From NCBI GenBank assembly GCA_041671425.1, contig JBAZBO010000013.1, positions 1 through 15,749 on the forward strand: a stretch of DNA of 15,749 bases. Direction: 5' to 3'. This DNA comes from JBAZBO01 sp041671425. Lineage in GTDB: Bacteria > Patescibacteriota > WWE3 > UBA101185 > UBA10185. The stretch's first letter is position 1; every line of letters begins with the position of its first letter. The position numbers and the translations under genes were made by a program. Below are positions 5,787 through 12,579 of this stretch, piece by piece. A model generated the notes under the pieces. It saw only the letters and a list, made by a program, of their open reading frames with translations, did no database searches and was not told the DNA's origin.

Positions 5787-5822
5787 TGAGCGGAATGGAC
5801 CTTTGGGGATCAACTCCGCTCA
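5787..5822 (-). repeat. Inverted repeat / hairpin between two minus-strand genes
   Basis: TGAGCGGA (minus strand, from 5822) pairs perfectly with TCCGCTCA ending at 5787, with a 20-base loop. It lies 21 bases after the stop of the small Gly/Arg-rich gene and 12 bases before ATG 5774. On the minus strand it is followed by CTATTTATACTT, which is T-rich but not a clean terminator tail. It could be a weak terminator or a regulatory hairpin for the next gene. Confidence 0.5.
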
Positions 5823-5843
5823 AACGAAATATGAAGCCAAGTT

Positions 5844-6068
5844 TCAGCGATGCCCTTTGCGTCCGTTGGGAGTCTTCCTTGGGACCTGACCGCCACGTGA
5901 CTTCGGGGATTGTCCAGGTTGACCGTGTGGTACGGTATTACCTCCTTGGCGGCGTCCTGGATGCCGGATACTACTCACTTCTTCTTCTCCTCCTCCTTCG
6001 TCCGAAGCCCCACCACTCCATCCTAAGTCGTTGAAATCATCCGGCGTGCTAAACCGACTCGATGCCAA
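5844..6068 (-). CDS. Small disordered Gly/Arg-rich protein, TTG start
   Basis: The 74-residue product begins MASSRFSTPDDFNDLGW, continues with a Gly/Glu-rich acidic stretch (about 20-31, GASDEGGGEEE) and ends in a Gly/Arg/Pro/Lys-rich basic tail (about 35-74). No folded domain or membrane segment is visible; the charge split suggests a flexible binding peptide, perhaps for nucleic acid, which is inference. The start is TTG at 6068: a strong AGGAGGG (6075-6081) lies six bases upstream and overlaps the stop codon of the preceding glycosyltransferase, so translation is probably coupled to it. That ribosome-binding site is the main reason to accept this short gene. A plus-strand frame across the same region gives low-complexity sequence and has no comparable start signal. 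Confidence 0.6.
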   Translation of the reverse strand: MASSRFSTPDDFNDLGWSGGASDEGGGEEEVSSIRHPGRRQGGNTVPHGQPGQSPKSRGGQVPRKTPNGRKGHR

Positions 6069-6074
6069 CTTCAG

Positions 6075-6081
6075 CCCTCCT
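6075..6081 (-). promoter_or_regulatory. Shine-Dalgarno site deciding the TTG start at 6068
   Basis: Minus-strand AGGAGGG, six bases before TTG, nearly complementary to the 16S rRNA 3' end. Its first two bases are the last two bases of the TAG stop of the upstream glycosyltransferase gene (6080-6082). Confidence 0.7.
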
Positions 6082-7489
6082 ATTTGAGTTTGTACAGAGA
6101 AGTGGTCACCTCTCCGTTCACGATAAAGTCCCTCTCCAACTGATAGTTTAGCAGAAAACCCGGTTCTGGCTCAAAGAATTCTTGTGGATGCCTAACATAA
6201 ACGTAGTACTGAGGCAGATAATTGGCGCCCATAGGTGTAAGATCAAACCTTTGCAAATAGTAAGAAGCCATAACCGCATTATCATTAGTATAGAAAGAAC
6301 GAACGCCTTCTTTTGAATATAGATAATCACGCACCTGATCCCAACCTCTATTGTATGGAAAACCGTATAAGTAAAGATGGTAGTCAGTGTTTACATTAGA
6401 ACTCCACGGGTAGCCATCCCCAAACCTTGGGACAAAAGTTTTCATCGAATATATAAACTGAATTGCAAGTACTAGTATTAACAACAATGTTATTGCTTTA
6501 CCAATTAATCCTCTGAGAACAGAGATCTCTGCTCCTACCAATATGATCACTGGAATTAAGTAGTGGATGATGTGAGTTCCGGGATTCAGAAATACAAGTT
6601 GGAATACTACAAAGGCCGTCATAAACCACACCGCAAATATTTTCTTGTCCTGCTTGAAAAACGATAATGAAGAAAGAAACAACATAAGGTTGCCAATCAA
6701 AAAAGGATTGTAGATAAAAATTGTGTAAAGACTGTAATTCTTGGCATAGGTATCGCCTGTGAGTCTTCGCTGCACATAATTCACCGTATTGTTAACCATA
6801 TAGCCACCATAAACATAAGGCAAATAGAATACTGATAACACTAAACAAAACGGCATTACAAAATAAAGAGTATGTATTAGCTTAAGGTGTAACTCTTTAT
6901 ATTTCTGCCAGAGCAGCAGCAATAGGGGAACGAGAAAGAATATTGCATCATAGTGGCAGAGAAAAGATAATGCTATGGAAACAGAAGAAAGAATAAGACT
7001 TAGGTAGAAACGTTCTTTCTTTATATACAAAGCCAGTAGGATGCTTAGAAGGCCAAAGAATATAAGTGGACTTTGATATTGTGCAGTCCTGGAAAAAGCA
7101 ATCAAAAAACCATTCAAAGAAAACAACATGGCAGAGATAAATCCAGCTTTGATACCATAAAGTTTCCTGACCACTAGAAAAAGTAAGACAACTGAAGCTA
7201 GGCCAAAAATAGCAAAAGGAAGTCTGATAGCACCTTCATCAAACCCACCCGTAAGCTTTTCCATAACCCATACCACCATAAACTGTACAGGTCCCTTTCT
7301 CTGATTTAGTAAGAATTGGGAAGCGGGTACTGTTTTATCTACATACAAAGTCTTCGTTTCATCTCCATAGAAGTGAGAATATCCAAGATCTAAAAATCGG
7401 GGCAAGAAACCTACAACTAGAAGCAGGAGAACTAGTAAGATCTCTTTAAGGTTCTTCTTAAGAAATGTGAGATAGATATCTTTCAGCAT
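6080..7489 (-). CDS. GT39-like polytopic membrane glycosyltransferase (copy 1)
   Basis: The 469-residue protein has about ten hydrophobic helices and a polar C-terminal domain of about 110 residues. It resembles the GT39 / ArnT-like (PMT_2) families, which move a sugar from a polyprenyl-phosphate carrier to a protein, lipid or glycan on the outer face of the membrane. Seen: a first helix (about 16-29), then SHFYGDETKTLYV, where D43-E44 match the conserved Asp-Glu of the first outer loop; a second outer segment with GPVQFMVVW; then SRTAQYQSPLIFFGLL (about 134 on), typical of the family. The substrate is unknown. The ATG at 7489 lies inside the end of trxB (32-base overlap), so the two are likely co-transcribed and coupled. 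A -10-like box inside trxB (TATGGC) is too weak to call. Confidence 0.85.
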   Translation of the reverse strand: MLKDIYLTFLKKNLKEILLVLLLLVVGFLPRFLDLGYSHFYGDETKTLYVDKTVPASQFLLNQRKGPVQFMVVWVMEKLTGGFDEGAIRLPFAIFGLASVVLLFLVVRKLYGIKAGFISAMLFSLNGFLIAFSRTAQYQSPLIFFGLLSILLALYIKKERFYLSLILSSVSIALSFLCHYDAIFFLVPLLLLLWQKYKELHLKLIHTLYFVMPFCLVLSVFYLPYVYGGYMVNNTVNYVQRRLTGDTYAKNYSLYTIFIYNPFLIGNLMLFLSSLSFFKQDKKIFAVWFMTAFVVFQLVFLNPGTHIIHYLIPVIILVGAEISVLRGLIGKAITLLLILVLAIQFIYSMKTFVPRFGDGYPWSSNVNTDYHLYLYGFPYNRGWDQVRDYLYSKEGVRSFYTNDNAVMASYYLQRFDLTPMGANYLPQYYVYVRHPQEFFEPEPGFLLNYQLERDFIVNGEVTTSLYKLK

Positions 7490-8396
7490 CTAGAGCCGCC
7501 ATACAACCAAAACCCGCAGCAGTAATAGCCTGTCTGTATTTCCAATCCGCTACATCTCCCGCAGCAAAAACGCCCTCTTTTGAGGTCAAAGTGCCTTCCT
7601 TCACGTCAACATAGCCAAGTTTCACCATGTCGATAAAGCCTTCCAGAAACTTCGTGTTAGGAGCATGACCTATGGCCACAAAAAGACCTTGGACATCAAG
7701 AGTAGACTTCTCTCCGGTGAGGTTATTGACTATCTTAAGACCACTGACTGTGGAATCACCTAAAACCTCTTCCACTTCAGTGTTAAATAGCACTTCAATT
7801 TTTTCATTAGAGAAGGCTTTGTCCATCATGAACTTACCAGCTTTAACCTCATCTTTGGATTTTCTTATTAAAAGGTAAACCTTAGTGGCAAACTTGGTCA
7901 GAAAAGTGGATTCCTCCATTGCAGAGTCACCACCACCAACCACCGCTACCACTTTGCCTCTAAAAAAGAAACCATCACAAGTAGCACAAGCCGAAACACC
8001 TCTACCTCGCAAACGTTGCTCACTTTCCAATCCCAACCACTTCGCAGAGGCACCTGTCGCTACAATTACGCATCTACCCTTATACGGCTTACCCTGTTGC
8101 GTGGTTACTGTAAATCCCTCTGAAGCGGAACCTGAAATGGAAGCCACATGATCATCTGCAAAAACTGTACCGAACTTTTCTGCTTGAGCCCTCATATTTT
8201 GTACCAATGTTGGCCCCTGAACACCTTCAGGAAAACCCGGGAAGTTCTCAACTTCTGAAGTAGTTGTCAGTTGCCCCATACCCAAGGGACCACAAATGTT
8301 AGCCGTTTTAAGCTGCGCACGAGAAGTATATATAGAAGCCGTGTATCCGGCAGGGCCTCCCCCAAGGACTAAGACATCATATAGGGTTTCATTCAT
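7458..8396 (-). CDS. trxB: Thioredoxin-disulfide reductase
   Basis: The 312-residue flavoenzyme moves electrons from NAD(P)H through FAD and a redox-active disulfide to thioredoxin in the cytosol. Seen: the FAD-binding GGGPAG (12-17), ATGA (113-116), the active-site pair C137-A-T-C140 followed by D, the second dinucleotide motif GGGDSAMEE (154-162) and the C-terminal FAD motif GVFAAGDVADWKYRQ (275-289) with AAGFGCMAA. The length is normal for low-molecular-weight TrxB. The usual HRRxxxR coenzyme loop is replaced by I177-R-K and later K185; these are still basic, so NADPH use is likely, but preference could be shifted. The start is set by a TATACT seven bases upstream. The GT39-like gene overlaps its 3' end. 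The promoter faces away from the tRNA-Gly/Arg promoter. Confidence 0.97.
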   Translation of the reverse strand: MNETLYDVLVLGGGPAGYTASIYTSRAQLKTANICGPLGMGQLTTTSEVENFPGFPEGVQGPTLVQNMRAQAEKFGTVFADDHVASISGSASEGFTVTTQQGKPYKGRCVIVATGASAKWLGLESEQRLRGRGVSACATCDGFFFRGKVVAVVGGGDSAMEESTFLTKFATKVYLLIRKSKDEVKAGKFMMDKAFSNEKIEVLFNTEVEEVLGDSTVSGLKIVNNLTGEKSTLDVQGLFVAIGHAPNTKFLEGFIDMVKLGYVDVKEGTLTSKEGVFAAGDVADWKYRQAITAAGFGCMAALDAERYLSHIS

Positions 8397-8403
8397 ATGT
8401 TTA

Positions 8404-8432
8404 AGTATAGCGAACAGGGCAGAATTTGGAAA
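8404..8432 (-). promoter_or_regulatory. Promoter of trxB
   Basis: On the minus strand TTTCCA (8427-8432, four of six -35 matches), a 17-base spacer and TATACT (8404-8409) stand seven bases before the ATG at 8396, predicting a leaderless mRNA. Confidence 0.6.
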
Positions 8433-8453
8433 GAATAGCCCTTGGCAATGTGA

Positions 8454-8459
8454 TAAAAT
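8454..8459 (+). promoter_or_regulatory. Likely -10 box of the tRNA-Gly/tRNA-Arg/HIT unit
   Basis: TAAAAT, 11 bases before tRNA-Gly, is the best -10 candidate. No convincing -35 is seen at the right distance (a TTGGCA at 8442-8447 is too close), so this is tentative. Confidence 0.4.
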
Positions 8460-8470
8460 GTACTCGTCGC

Positions 8471-8546
8471 GCGGCAGTAGTTCAGTTGGTAGAATGTCTC
8501 CCTTCCAAGGAGAAGGTCGGCGGTTCGAGCCCGCTCTGCCGCTCCA
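8471..8546 (+). tRNA. tRNA-Gly (anticodon TCC)
   Basis: Full cloverleaf: acceptor GCGGCAG/CTGCCGC, D-stem GTTC/GAAT, anticodon stem TCTCC/GGAGA with loop CTTCCAA, T-arm GGCGG-TTCGAGC-CCGCT, discriminator T, and an encoded CCA. The anticodon TCC (8504-8506) reads GGA codons. Confidence 0.97.
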
Positions 8547-8556
8547 GCCAGTATGT

Positions 8557-8632
8557 GCCCTTGTAGCTCAGAGGATAGAGCAGTTCCCTTCTAAGGAAAA
8601 GGTCGGAGGTTCGATTCCCCCCAAGGGCGCCA
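8557..8632 (+). tRNA. tRNA-Arg (anticodon TCT)
   Basis: Cloverleaf with acceptor GCCCTTG/CAAGGGC, D-stem GCTC/GAGC, anticodon loop CTTCTAA (TCT at 8590-8592), T-loop TTCGATT, discriminator G and encoded CCA. Two pairs are irregular: the first anticodon-stem pair (G8583-A8599) and the middle T-stem pair (A8607-C8619). It lies ten bases after tRNA-Gly and is surely in the same transcript. Confidence 0.93.
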
Positions 8633-8637
8633 TAAAA

Positions 8638-9033
8638 ATGAATGATTGTATTTTCTGCAAAATAGTAAACGGAGATATACCTTGCTACAAAGTGTGGGAA
8701 GACGAAGATTTCCTTGCTTTTCTCTCCATAAATCCACCAGCAGAGGGGCTGACCTTAGTCAGACCTAAAAAGCATCAACCGAGTTACTTCGCACACGTTG
8801 ATAATACCGTTCTTTCCGAGCTTATAAAAAGAGCAAAGGTTGTGGCTGAAATATTGGATACAAAACTTGAAGGGGTCATGAGGACAAAACTGGTACTAGA
8901 AGGACTTGAAGTAGATCATCTGCATGCGAAACTTTACCCCATGTACAAAAACAGAGAGGAAAGTTTCAGATACTCAAAAGTAAAAGCAACTCCTAAAGAC
9001 CTGGAAGGAACACATTTAAAGCTAACTTCTTGA
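8638..9033 (+). CDS. HIT-family nucleotide hydrolase/transferase with altered histidine triad
   Basis: The 131-residue protein begins MNDCIFCKIVNGDIP, the standard opening of bacterial HIT proteins with a zinc-type C4-x-x-C7, then INPPAEGLTLVRPKKH (31-46) and the active-site region DHLHAKLYP (93-101). HIT proteins hydrolyse nucleoside phosphoramidates or dinucleoside polyphosphates; the middle histidine (H96) is the nucleophile. Here the third histidine of H-x-H-x-H is K98, and the G-H before TLV is G-L. So catalysis is likely but may be altered in rate or substrate. A longer frame open upstream runs through both tRNAs and is not real. The ATG is five bases after the tRNA-Arg CCA, with no room for a Shine-Dalgarno, so tRNA 3' processing should produce the mRNA 5' end. 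Confidence 0.9.
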   Translation: MNDCIFCKIVNGDIPCYKVWEDEDFLAFLSINPPAEGLTLVRPKKHQPSYFAHVDNTVLSELIKRAKVVAEILDTKLEGVMRTKLVLEGLEVDHLHAKLYPMYKNREESFRYSKVKATPKDLEGTHLKLTS

Positions 9034-9066
9034 TACAACCACTTCGTTACACAGCTTGATTGATGC

Positions 9067-9072
9067 TAAAAT
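9067..9072 (+). promoter_or_regulatory. Likely -10 box of tRNA-Leu
   Basis: TAAAAT stands nine bases before the mature tRNA-Leu 5' end, the same box and nearly the same distance as for tRNA-Gly. No clear -35 is visible. Confidence 0.4.
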
Positions 9073-9081
9073 AGGGGGCAT

Positions 9082-9167
9082 GGGCGAGTGGCGGAATGGC
9101 ATACGCTGCAGACTTAAAATCTGCTGACCGCAAGGTCATGAGGGTTCAAGTCCCTCCTCGCCCACCA
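9082..9167 (+). tRNA. tRNA-Leu (anticodon TAA)
   Basis: Class II tRNA: acceptor GGGCGAG/CTCGCCC, anticodon stem GCAGA/TCTGC with loop CTTAAAA (TAA), a long variable arm TGACC-GCAA-GGTCA closed by a GNRA-type tetraloop, T-arm GAGGG-TTCAAGT-CCCTC, discriminator A and encoded CCA. It reads UUA codons. Confidence 0.97.
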
Positions 9168-9182
9168 TGATATGGCCAACAT

Positions 9183-9191
9183 TGTTACAAT
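9183..9191 (+). promoter_or_regulatory. Extended -10 promoter of the EamA transporter
   Basis: TG-T-TACAAT at 9183-9191 is an extended -10 element nine bases before the ATG at 9201. Transcription would start two or three bases before the start codon. There is no Shine-Dalgarno. Confidence 0.5.
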
Positions 9192-9200
9192 AGATAAGCA

Positions 9201-10052
9201 ATGCCTTGGCAAATCTATCTTGGAATAAGTATTCTTCTAATATCATGTAACGGCTTGTTTCATCGAAGCCTATTGAAAGACGATGATTCCAGTCCTCAGG
9301 GTCAAACAATTGTTTTCCTAGGTCTGGGTGGGCTTATCTCAATAATCATTGCTGTTGTTCAAAACAAATTGAATCTGCGTTTTTCTCCTACACTCATTTG
9401 GAACTTCGTACTTCTTATAGCCCTTCTAACACCAGCCTATCTTCTAAAATACCACTCCTACCAGCTTATGGGCGCTTCAGAAGTAGTCATGTTCTCTGTA
9501 ACAGGGCGATTGTGGAATGTTGTTGGTGCATATATTTTCCTTCATGAGACAATTACACTGAAGATGATCGCAGGTGCTTTATTAATATTGTCAGGAGCAA
9601 TGTTGACCCGCTATGAAAAGAAGAAATTCACAATAAATAAAGGCGTTGCTTTTGTTTTGATCTCCTCATTCTTATTTGGAATGGGAGACATCAACGGTTT
9701 TTTTGTCCTGCAAAACTATGATTCCACAAATTTCCTTATATACTCATACCTACTTCCAGTTATTGCACTACTGTTACTTCAACCTACGTCATTCAAGAGA
9801 ATAAAGTACTATTTTCGCAAAGACAGAGCTATAAAGGTGGTCTTGCTGAGTCTTTGCGATACATTTGGAATGCTTTCCTTGTATCTAGCGTATCAGTCAG
9901 GTAGAAACGCTGCTGTGATAGGACCGTTAAGGTCTACAAGTATCATAGTTACAGTAGTTCTTGCAATACTCATACTCAAGGAACGAAATAACCTAAGGAA
10001 TAAGTTGATTGGGTCTGTTCTTGCAGTGGCCGGTGTCATGCTTCTTGTATAA
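9201..10052 (+). CDS. EamA/DMT-family transporter
   Basis: The 283-residue integral membrane protein has about ten hydrophobic helices in two EamA-type halves, as in the drug/metabolite transporter superfamily. Diagnostic parts: a first-half end FLHETITLKMIAGALLILSGAML (read in pieces, about 114-135) and the matching second-half end LILKERNNLRNKLIGSVLAV followed by a hydrophobic C-terminus. Both carry the acidic residue plus G-x-x-L-I helix seen at the end of each EamA repeat. These proteins export or import small metabolites such as amino acids, sugars or drugs; the substrate is not predictable. Near the C-terminus YQSGRNAAVIGPLRSTS marks the second-half substrate-facing helix. The stop codon at 10050-10052 lies within the -10 box of the next gene, so the downstream gene has its own promoter even though the two are only eight bases apart. 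Confidence 0.88.
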   Translation: MPWQIYLGISILLISCNGLFHRSLLKDDDSSPQGQTIVFLGLGGLISIIIAVVQNKLNLRFSPTLIWNFVLLIALLTPAYLLKYHSYQLMGASEVVMFSVTGRLWNVVGAYIFLHETITLKMIAGALLILSGAMLTRYEKKKFTINKGVAFVLISSFLFGMGDINGFFVLQNYDSTNFLIYSYLLPVIALLLLQPTSFKRIKYYFRKDRAIKVVLLSLCDTFGMLSLYLAYQSGRNAAVIGPLRSTSIIVTVVLAILILKERNNLRNKLIGSVLAVAGVMLLV

Positions 10053-10053
10053 T
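10048..10053 (+). promoter_or_regulatory. -10 box overlapping the transporter stop codon
   Basis: A perfect TATAAT contains the TAA stop of the EamA gene and stands seven bases before the ATG at 10061. There is no good -35. It predicts a leaderless start for the kinase-like gene, independent of transporter translation. Confidence 0.55.
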
Positions 10054-10060
10054 ATTCTTA

Positions 10061-10840
10061 ATGATTGAATCTTATCCCTTCGCATACAGACCAGGGCCGG
10101 AAATTGGACAGGGCTACGTATCAAAGGTAAAGGAACTAGGTCCAGATTGGGTTGTCAAAGAATTTAATCCCGTTACACCAGATGGAACACCTAAGGATGA
10201 AGGAGCTTATGAAAGAAGTCAGAAACCAAGACACATAGGAGAACTTCAGGAAACACAAAGAATACTAAGCCAGGATTTCATTTACGGAGACAAGTTGATT
10301 CCAACATACTGGGTCCTTGGTTCAGATGAAAATGGGAATGAGAAGTATTCTACAGTCCAAAAAAGATTCCAGGGGAAAACCGTTCACGACATTATCATCA
10401 ATGGAGATCGAGCTATGTCATACAGCAAAAGATTTAGAACATTTTTCGGTGAAAACAGGCAGTTGAGGGAACAAATGCTAGAACTCATCTGGGGAACAAA
10501 ACGGGCTTTGATTGAAGTAGGAGTCTTTGATGACTTTCATGCAGGAAATATTGCTGTTGTTACCGAAGAGGGTTCAGAACCGAAAATGAAGGTTTTTGAT
10601 ATCCAGAATATGATCAGATCTCAAAGAATTCTTTACGGGGATCCCCCAAGTCCTCCGGAATATAAAAGGCATGTTCTTGAAAATGTAGATAAACATGCCG
10701 AAAGACTGGGAAAATATGAGGAGTGGCTGGAAGTTACTGAGGAGGAAAGAGCTGAGCTGGACAGAAGATTTGGAGTTGTAGATGGGAAATATGATCACAC
10801 AGTTGGAAGACTACTACAGATGCGGGAGCAGAACATATAA
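10061..10840 (+). CDS. Protein-kinase-fold / APH-like phosphotransferase of unknown target
   Basis: The 259-residue protein carries the core motifs of the kinase-like fold: a glycine loop IGQGYVSKV (15-23), VVKEF with K33 as the ATP-binding lysine, a hinge-like VQKRFQGKT (99-107), the catalytic D158-F-H-A-G-N163 (compare DLHPGN of aminoglycoside and small-molecule kinases) and V-F-D180 as the metal-binding aspartate. About 75 helical, charged C-terminal residues follow, with no membrane segment. The motif form is nearer to APH, RIO or lipopolysaccharide kinases than to Ser/Thr kinases. All the key residues are present, so it should be active. The target is unknown. It is preceded by the transporter and followed by three uncharacterised genes, each with separate promoter evidence or coupling. 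The start is backed by TATAAT seven bases upstream. Confidence 0.7.
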   Translation: MIESYPFAYRPGPEIGQGYVSKVKELGPDWVVKEFNPVTPDGTPKDEGAYERSQKPRHIGELQETQRILSQDFIYGDKLIPTYWVLGSDENGNEKYSTVQKRFQGKTVHDIIINGDRAMSYSKRFRTFFGENRQLREQMLELIWGTKRALIEVGVFDDFHAGNIAVVTEEGSEPKMKVFDIQNMIRSQRILYGDPPSPPEYKRHVLENVDKHAERLGKYEEWLEVTEEERAELDRRFGVVDGKYDHTVGRLLQMREQNI

Positions 10841-10865
10841 AAACATTGGTGTGAACGTAATTGCC

Positions 10866-10895
10866 TTGAATCTACTATAGAAATGCTTGTATACT
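10866..10895 (+). promoter_or_regulatory. Promoter of the coiled-coil protein gene
   Basis: TTGAAT (10866-10871), an 18-base spacer and TATACT (10890-10895) stand seven bases before the ATG at 10903, giving a predicted leaderless mRNA for the three-gene run. Confidence 0.65.
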
Positions 10896-10902
10896 TAATA
10901 GC

Positions 10903-12579
10903 ATGACAGGATTAGATATTCCTTCATTCGTACCAACAGAATCTAGAAACGAATCTCCTTCTAAACCCATCAACAATTCAGAGATAAGAGAAATATACGA
11001 TAACCTGGACATAAGTAGAAAACGTGAATATGTGATCGATTGCTTCAATAGGAGTGTTGAGGCAAGAGGCACCACCCTACAGGCAATCATTACTCCAAAC
11101 TCAGGTGCCTCGGAGCAACTGGGGAATAACAGCTTCGACCCTGAAGTGAAAAAAGAAGGCGTTCAGTTTTATTACGTCAATAACTCTAGGTATGGCGAGA
11201 CATTGATTCTGATGCGTTTGAATAACGGGGATACTGCTTCTGAGAATTCGGTATATGCACTAAAAGCTAGGGTTGCCGTTGATGGAAAACCCATAATAGA
11301 TAGCGATTCTTTGTTGGGTGTCTTCAACCAAGAACAATTGAACGAGGCGCTTAATAGCAGAACTGTGGACAAAAGTAATGAACTTTCCCGCAAATACGGA
11401 GACGCCGCACCAAATGTTTTTTTGCATTATGGAGTTTTGAGGGGTGACATCCCGCTTGTTGAATACCACAGTCAATTCTCAAAAATACACGGTGGCAAAA
11501 CGCCCAGCGATTACTATCAGGAAAGGAATAGCCACCAATCATCAAGAGGGCAGGAATCACAAAGGCGTAATGTAGGAAGTGCTGAGTTCGAAAGACTCAC
11601 TAACAGGACCAGAGAAGCCATAAATATAAGAGGGCAGCAAGCGGAAAGTGTAATAACCAGCGCTGAACAAACTCTTCAACAACAATCTCAAAATGTAGCA
11701 GAGGGAATAATAAGAGGATTACAATCCGATATAGCAGAGCTTAGAAACGCTATGTCTCAGATTGGCTTCGACAGGATTTTAGAAAACATAAACGCTGCTA
11801 TAGATACTGCAATCAGAAATTCCTCGGAGGACCTTAAGGCTCAAATCAGGGAACTAACGGCCAGAATAAGCCAGATGGAATCCAATCAGGGAACACCCCA
11901 AATAGATGTCCGTATAGACATCAGTCAGGATCCAACATCAGGGGAGGCAACGCCCCAAGCTGGTGGAATGGAAAATGGTACACCAACAGTCGAGCCTATT
12001 GAGGGCGCTCAGCCCCCAATAGATGAGAATACTGGGGTAACCCCAGAACCAATCCTAGAGGAAGCCTCCACAATTCAAGAGAAAGTGGTTGAAGCACCGG
12101 CGGAAACAGAACAAGGGGATCTTGAAGAAGAACGGGGCACAGAAGCGGAGATACAGGAAATGGATAGCTTAGTAGAAAAAATCTCCAGATTGGCAAACAT
12201 AGACTTCAATGACAATGCACAAAGAGAACAGCTACTAGGGGACATTATGGACACAACTGATAGAATAGAGAAAGGCAACTCTCGATACCAACAAGTGAGG
12301 CTGAACAGGTTGCTCACTAGAATTAGCCAACTACAAAGGCAGCTTAACCAAGAAGCGGACAGCATAGAAGATAGTCAAGTAAGGTCTGTAATGAGACATA
12401 TGGTAAGACTCAGTGACCCACTTCTTACTCAGGAAGAAAGACAGACGGAACAGAATTCAATGGGAGATGAGGTACCCTACATAAATGAACGGGGCTCAGA
12501 GGAACAGATGAGACAAGTGGATGAGCTGTTTAATAGATTTAGACAAGGGTTTAACCTAGATGAAAATGCAGGAAATTAA
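10903..12579 (+). CDS. Large multi-part coiled-coil protein, unknown function
   Basis: A 558-residue soluble protein that I do not recognise. Visible parts: an N-terminal alpha/beta domain (about 20-205) with GVQFYYVNNSRYGETLILMRL, VYALKARVAVDGKP and FLHYGVLRGDIPLVEYHSQF; a Ser/Gln-rich linker; a long helical coiled-coil region (about 226-320: SAEFERLTNRTREAINIRG, later LRNAMSQIGFDRILENI and LKAQIRELTARISQME); a low-complexity Pro/Glu/Thr-rich linker (about 320-410); and an all-helical C-terminal part (about 410-558) with heptad-like leucines. There is no signal or membrane segment. It heads a run with the small coiled-coil protein (20-base overlap) and the anchored protein (4-base overlap), so the three probably act together, perhaps as an envelope-associated scaffold; that is inference. 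Confidence 0.8.
   Translation: MTGLDIPSFVPTESRNESPSKPINNSEIREIYDNLDISRKREYVIDCFNRSVEARGTTLQAIITPNSGASEQLGNNSFDPEVKKEGVQFYYVNNSRYGETLILMRLNNGDTASENSVYALKARVAVDGKPIIDSDSLLGVFNQEQLNEALNSRTVDKSNELSRKYGDAAPNVFLHYGVLRGDIPLVEYHSQFSKIHGGKTPSDYYQERNSHQSSRGQESQRRNVGSAEFERLTNRTREAINIRGQQAESVITSAEQTLQQQSQNVAEGIIRGLQSDIAELRNAMSQIGFDRILENINAAIDTAIRNSSEDLKAQIRELTARISQMESNQGTPQIDVRIDISQDPTSGEATPQAGGMENGTPTVEPIEGAQPPIDENTGVTPEPILEEASTIQEKVVEAPAETEQGDLEEERGTEAEIQEMDSLVEKISRLANIDFNDNAQREQLLGDIMDTTDRIEKGNSRYQQVRLNRLLTRISQLQRQLNQEADSIEDSQVRSVMRHMVRLSDPLLTQEERQTEQNSMGDEVPYINERGSEEQMRQVDELFNRFRQGFNLDENAGN

Noticed and set aside
5786..6034. Plus-strand frame of 82 residues
   Set aside because: Low-complexity Leu run mirrors the minus-strand Gly/Glu codons, and there is no ribosome-binding site or promoter; the minus-strand gene has AGGAGGG.
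8296..8637. In-frame 5' extension of the HIT gene
   Set aside because: It runs across both tRNA genes and part of trxB; the family's usual N-terminus (CIFCKIV) begins right after ATG 8638.
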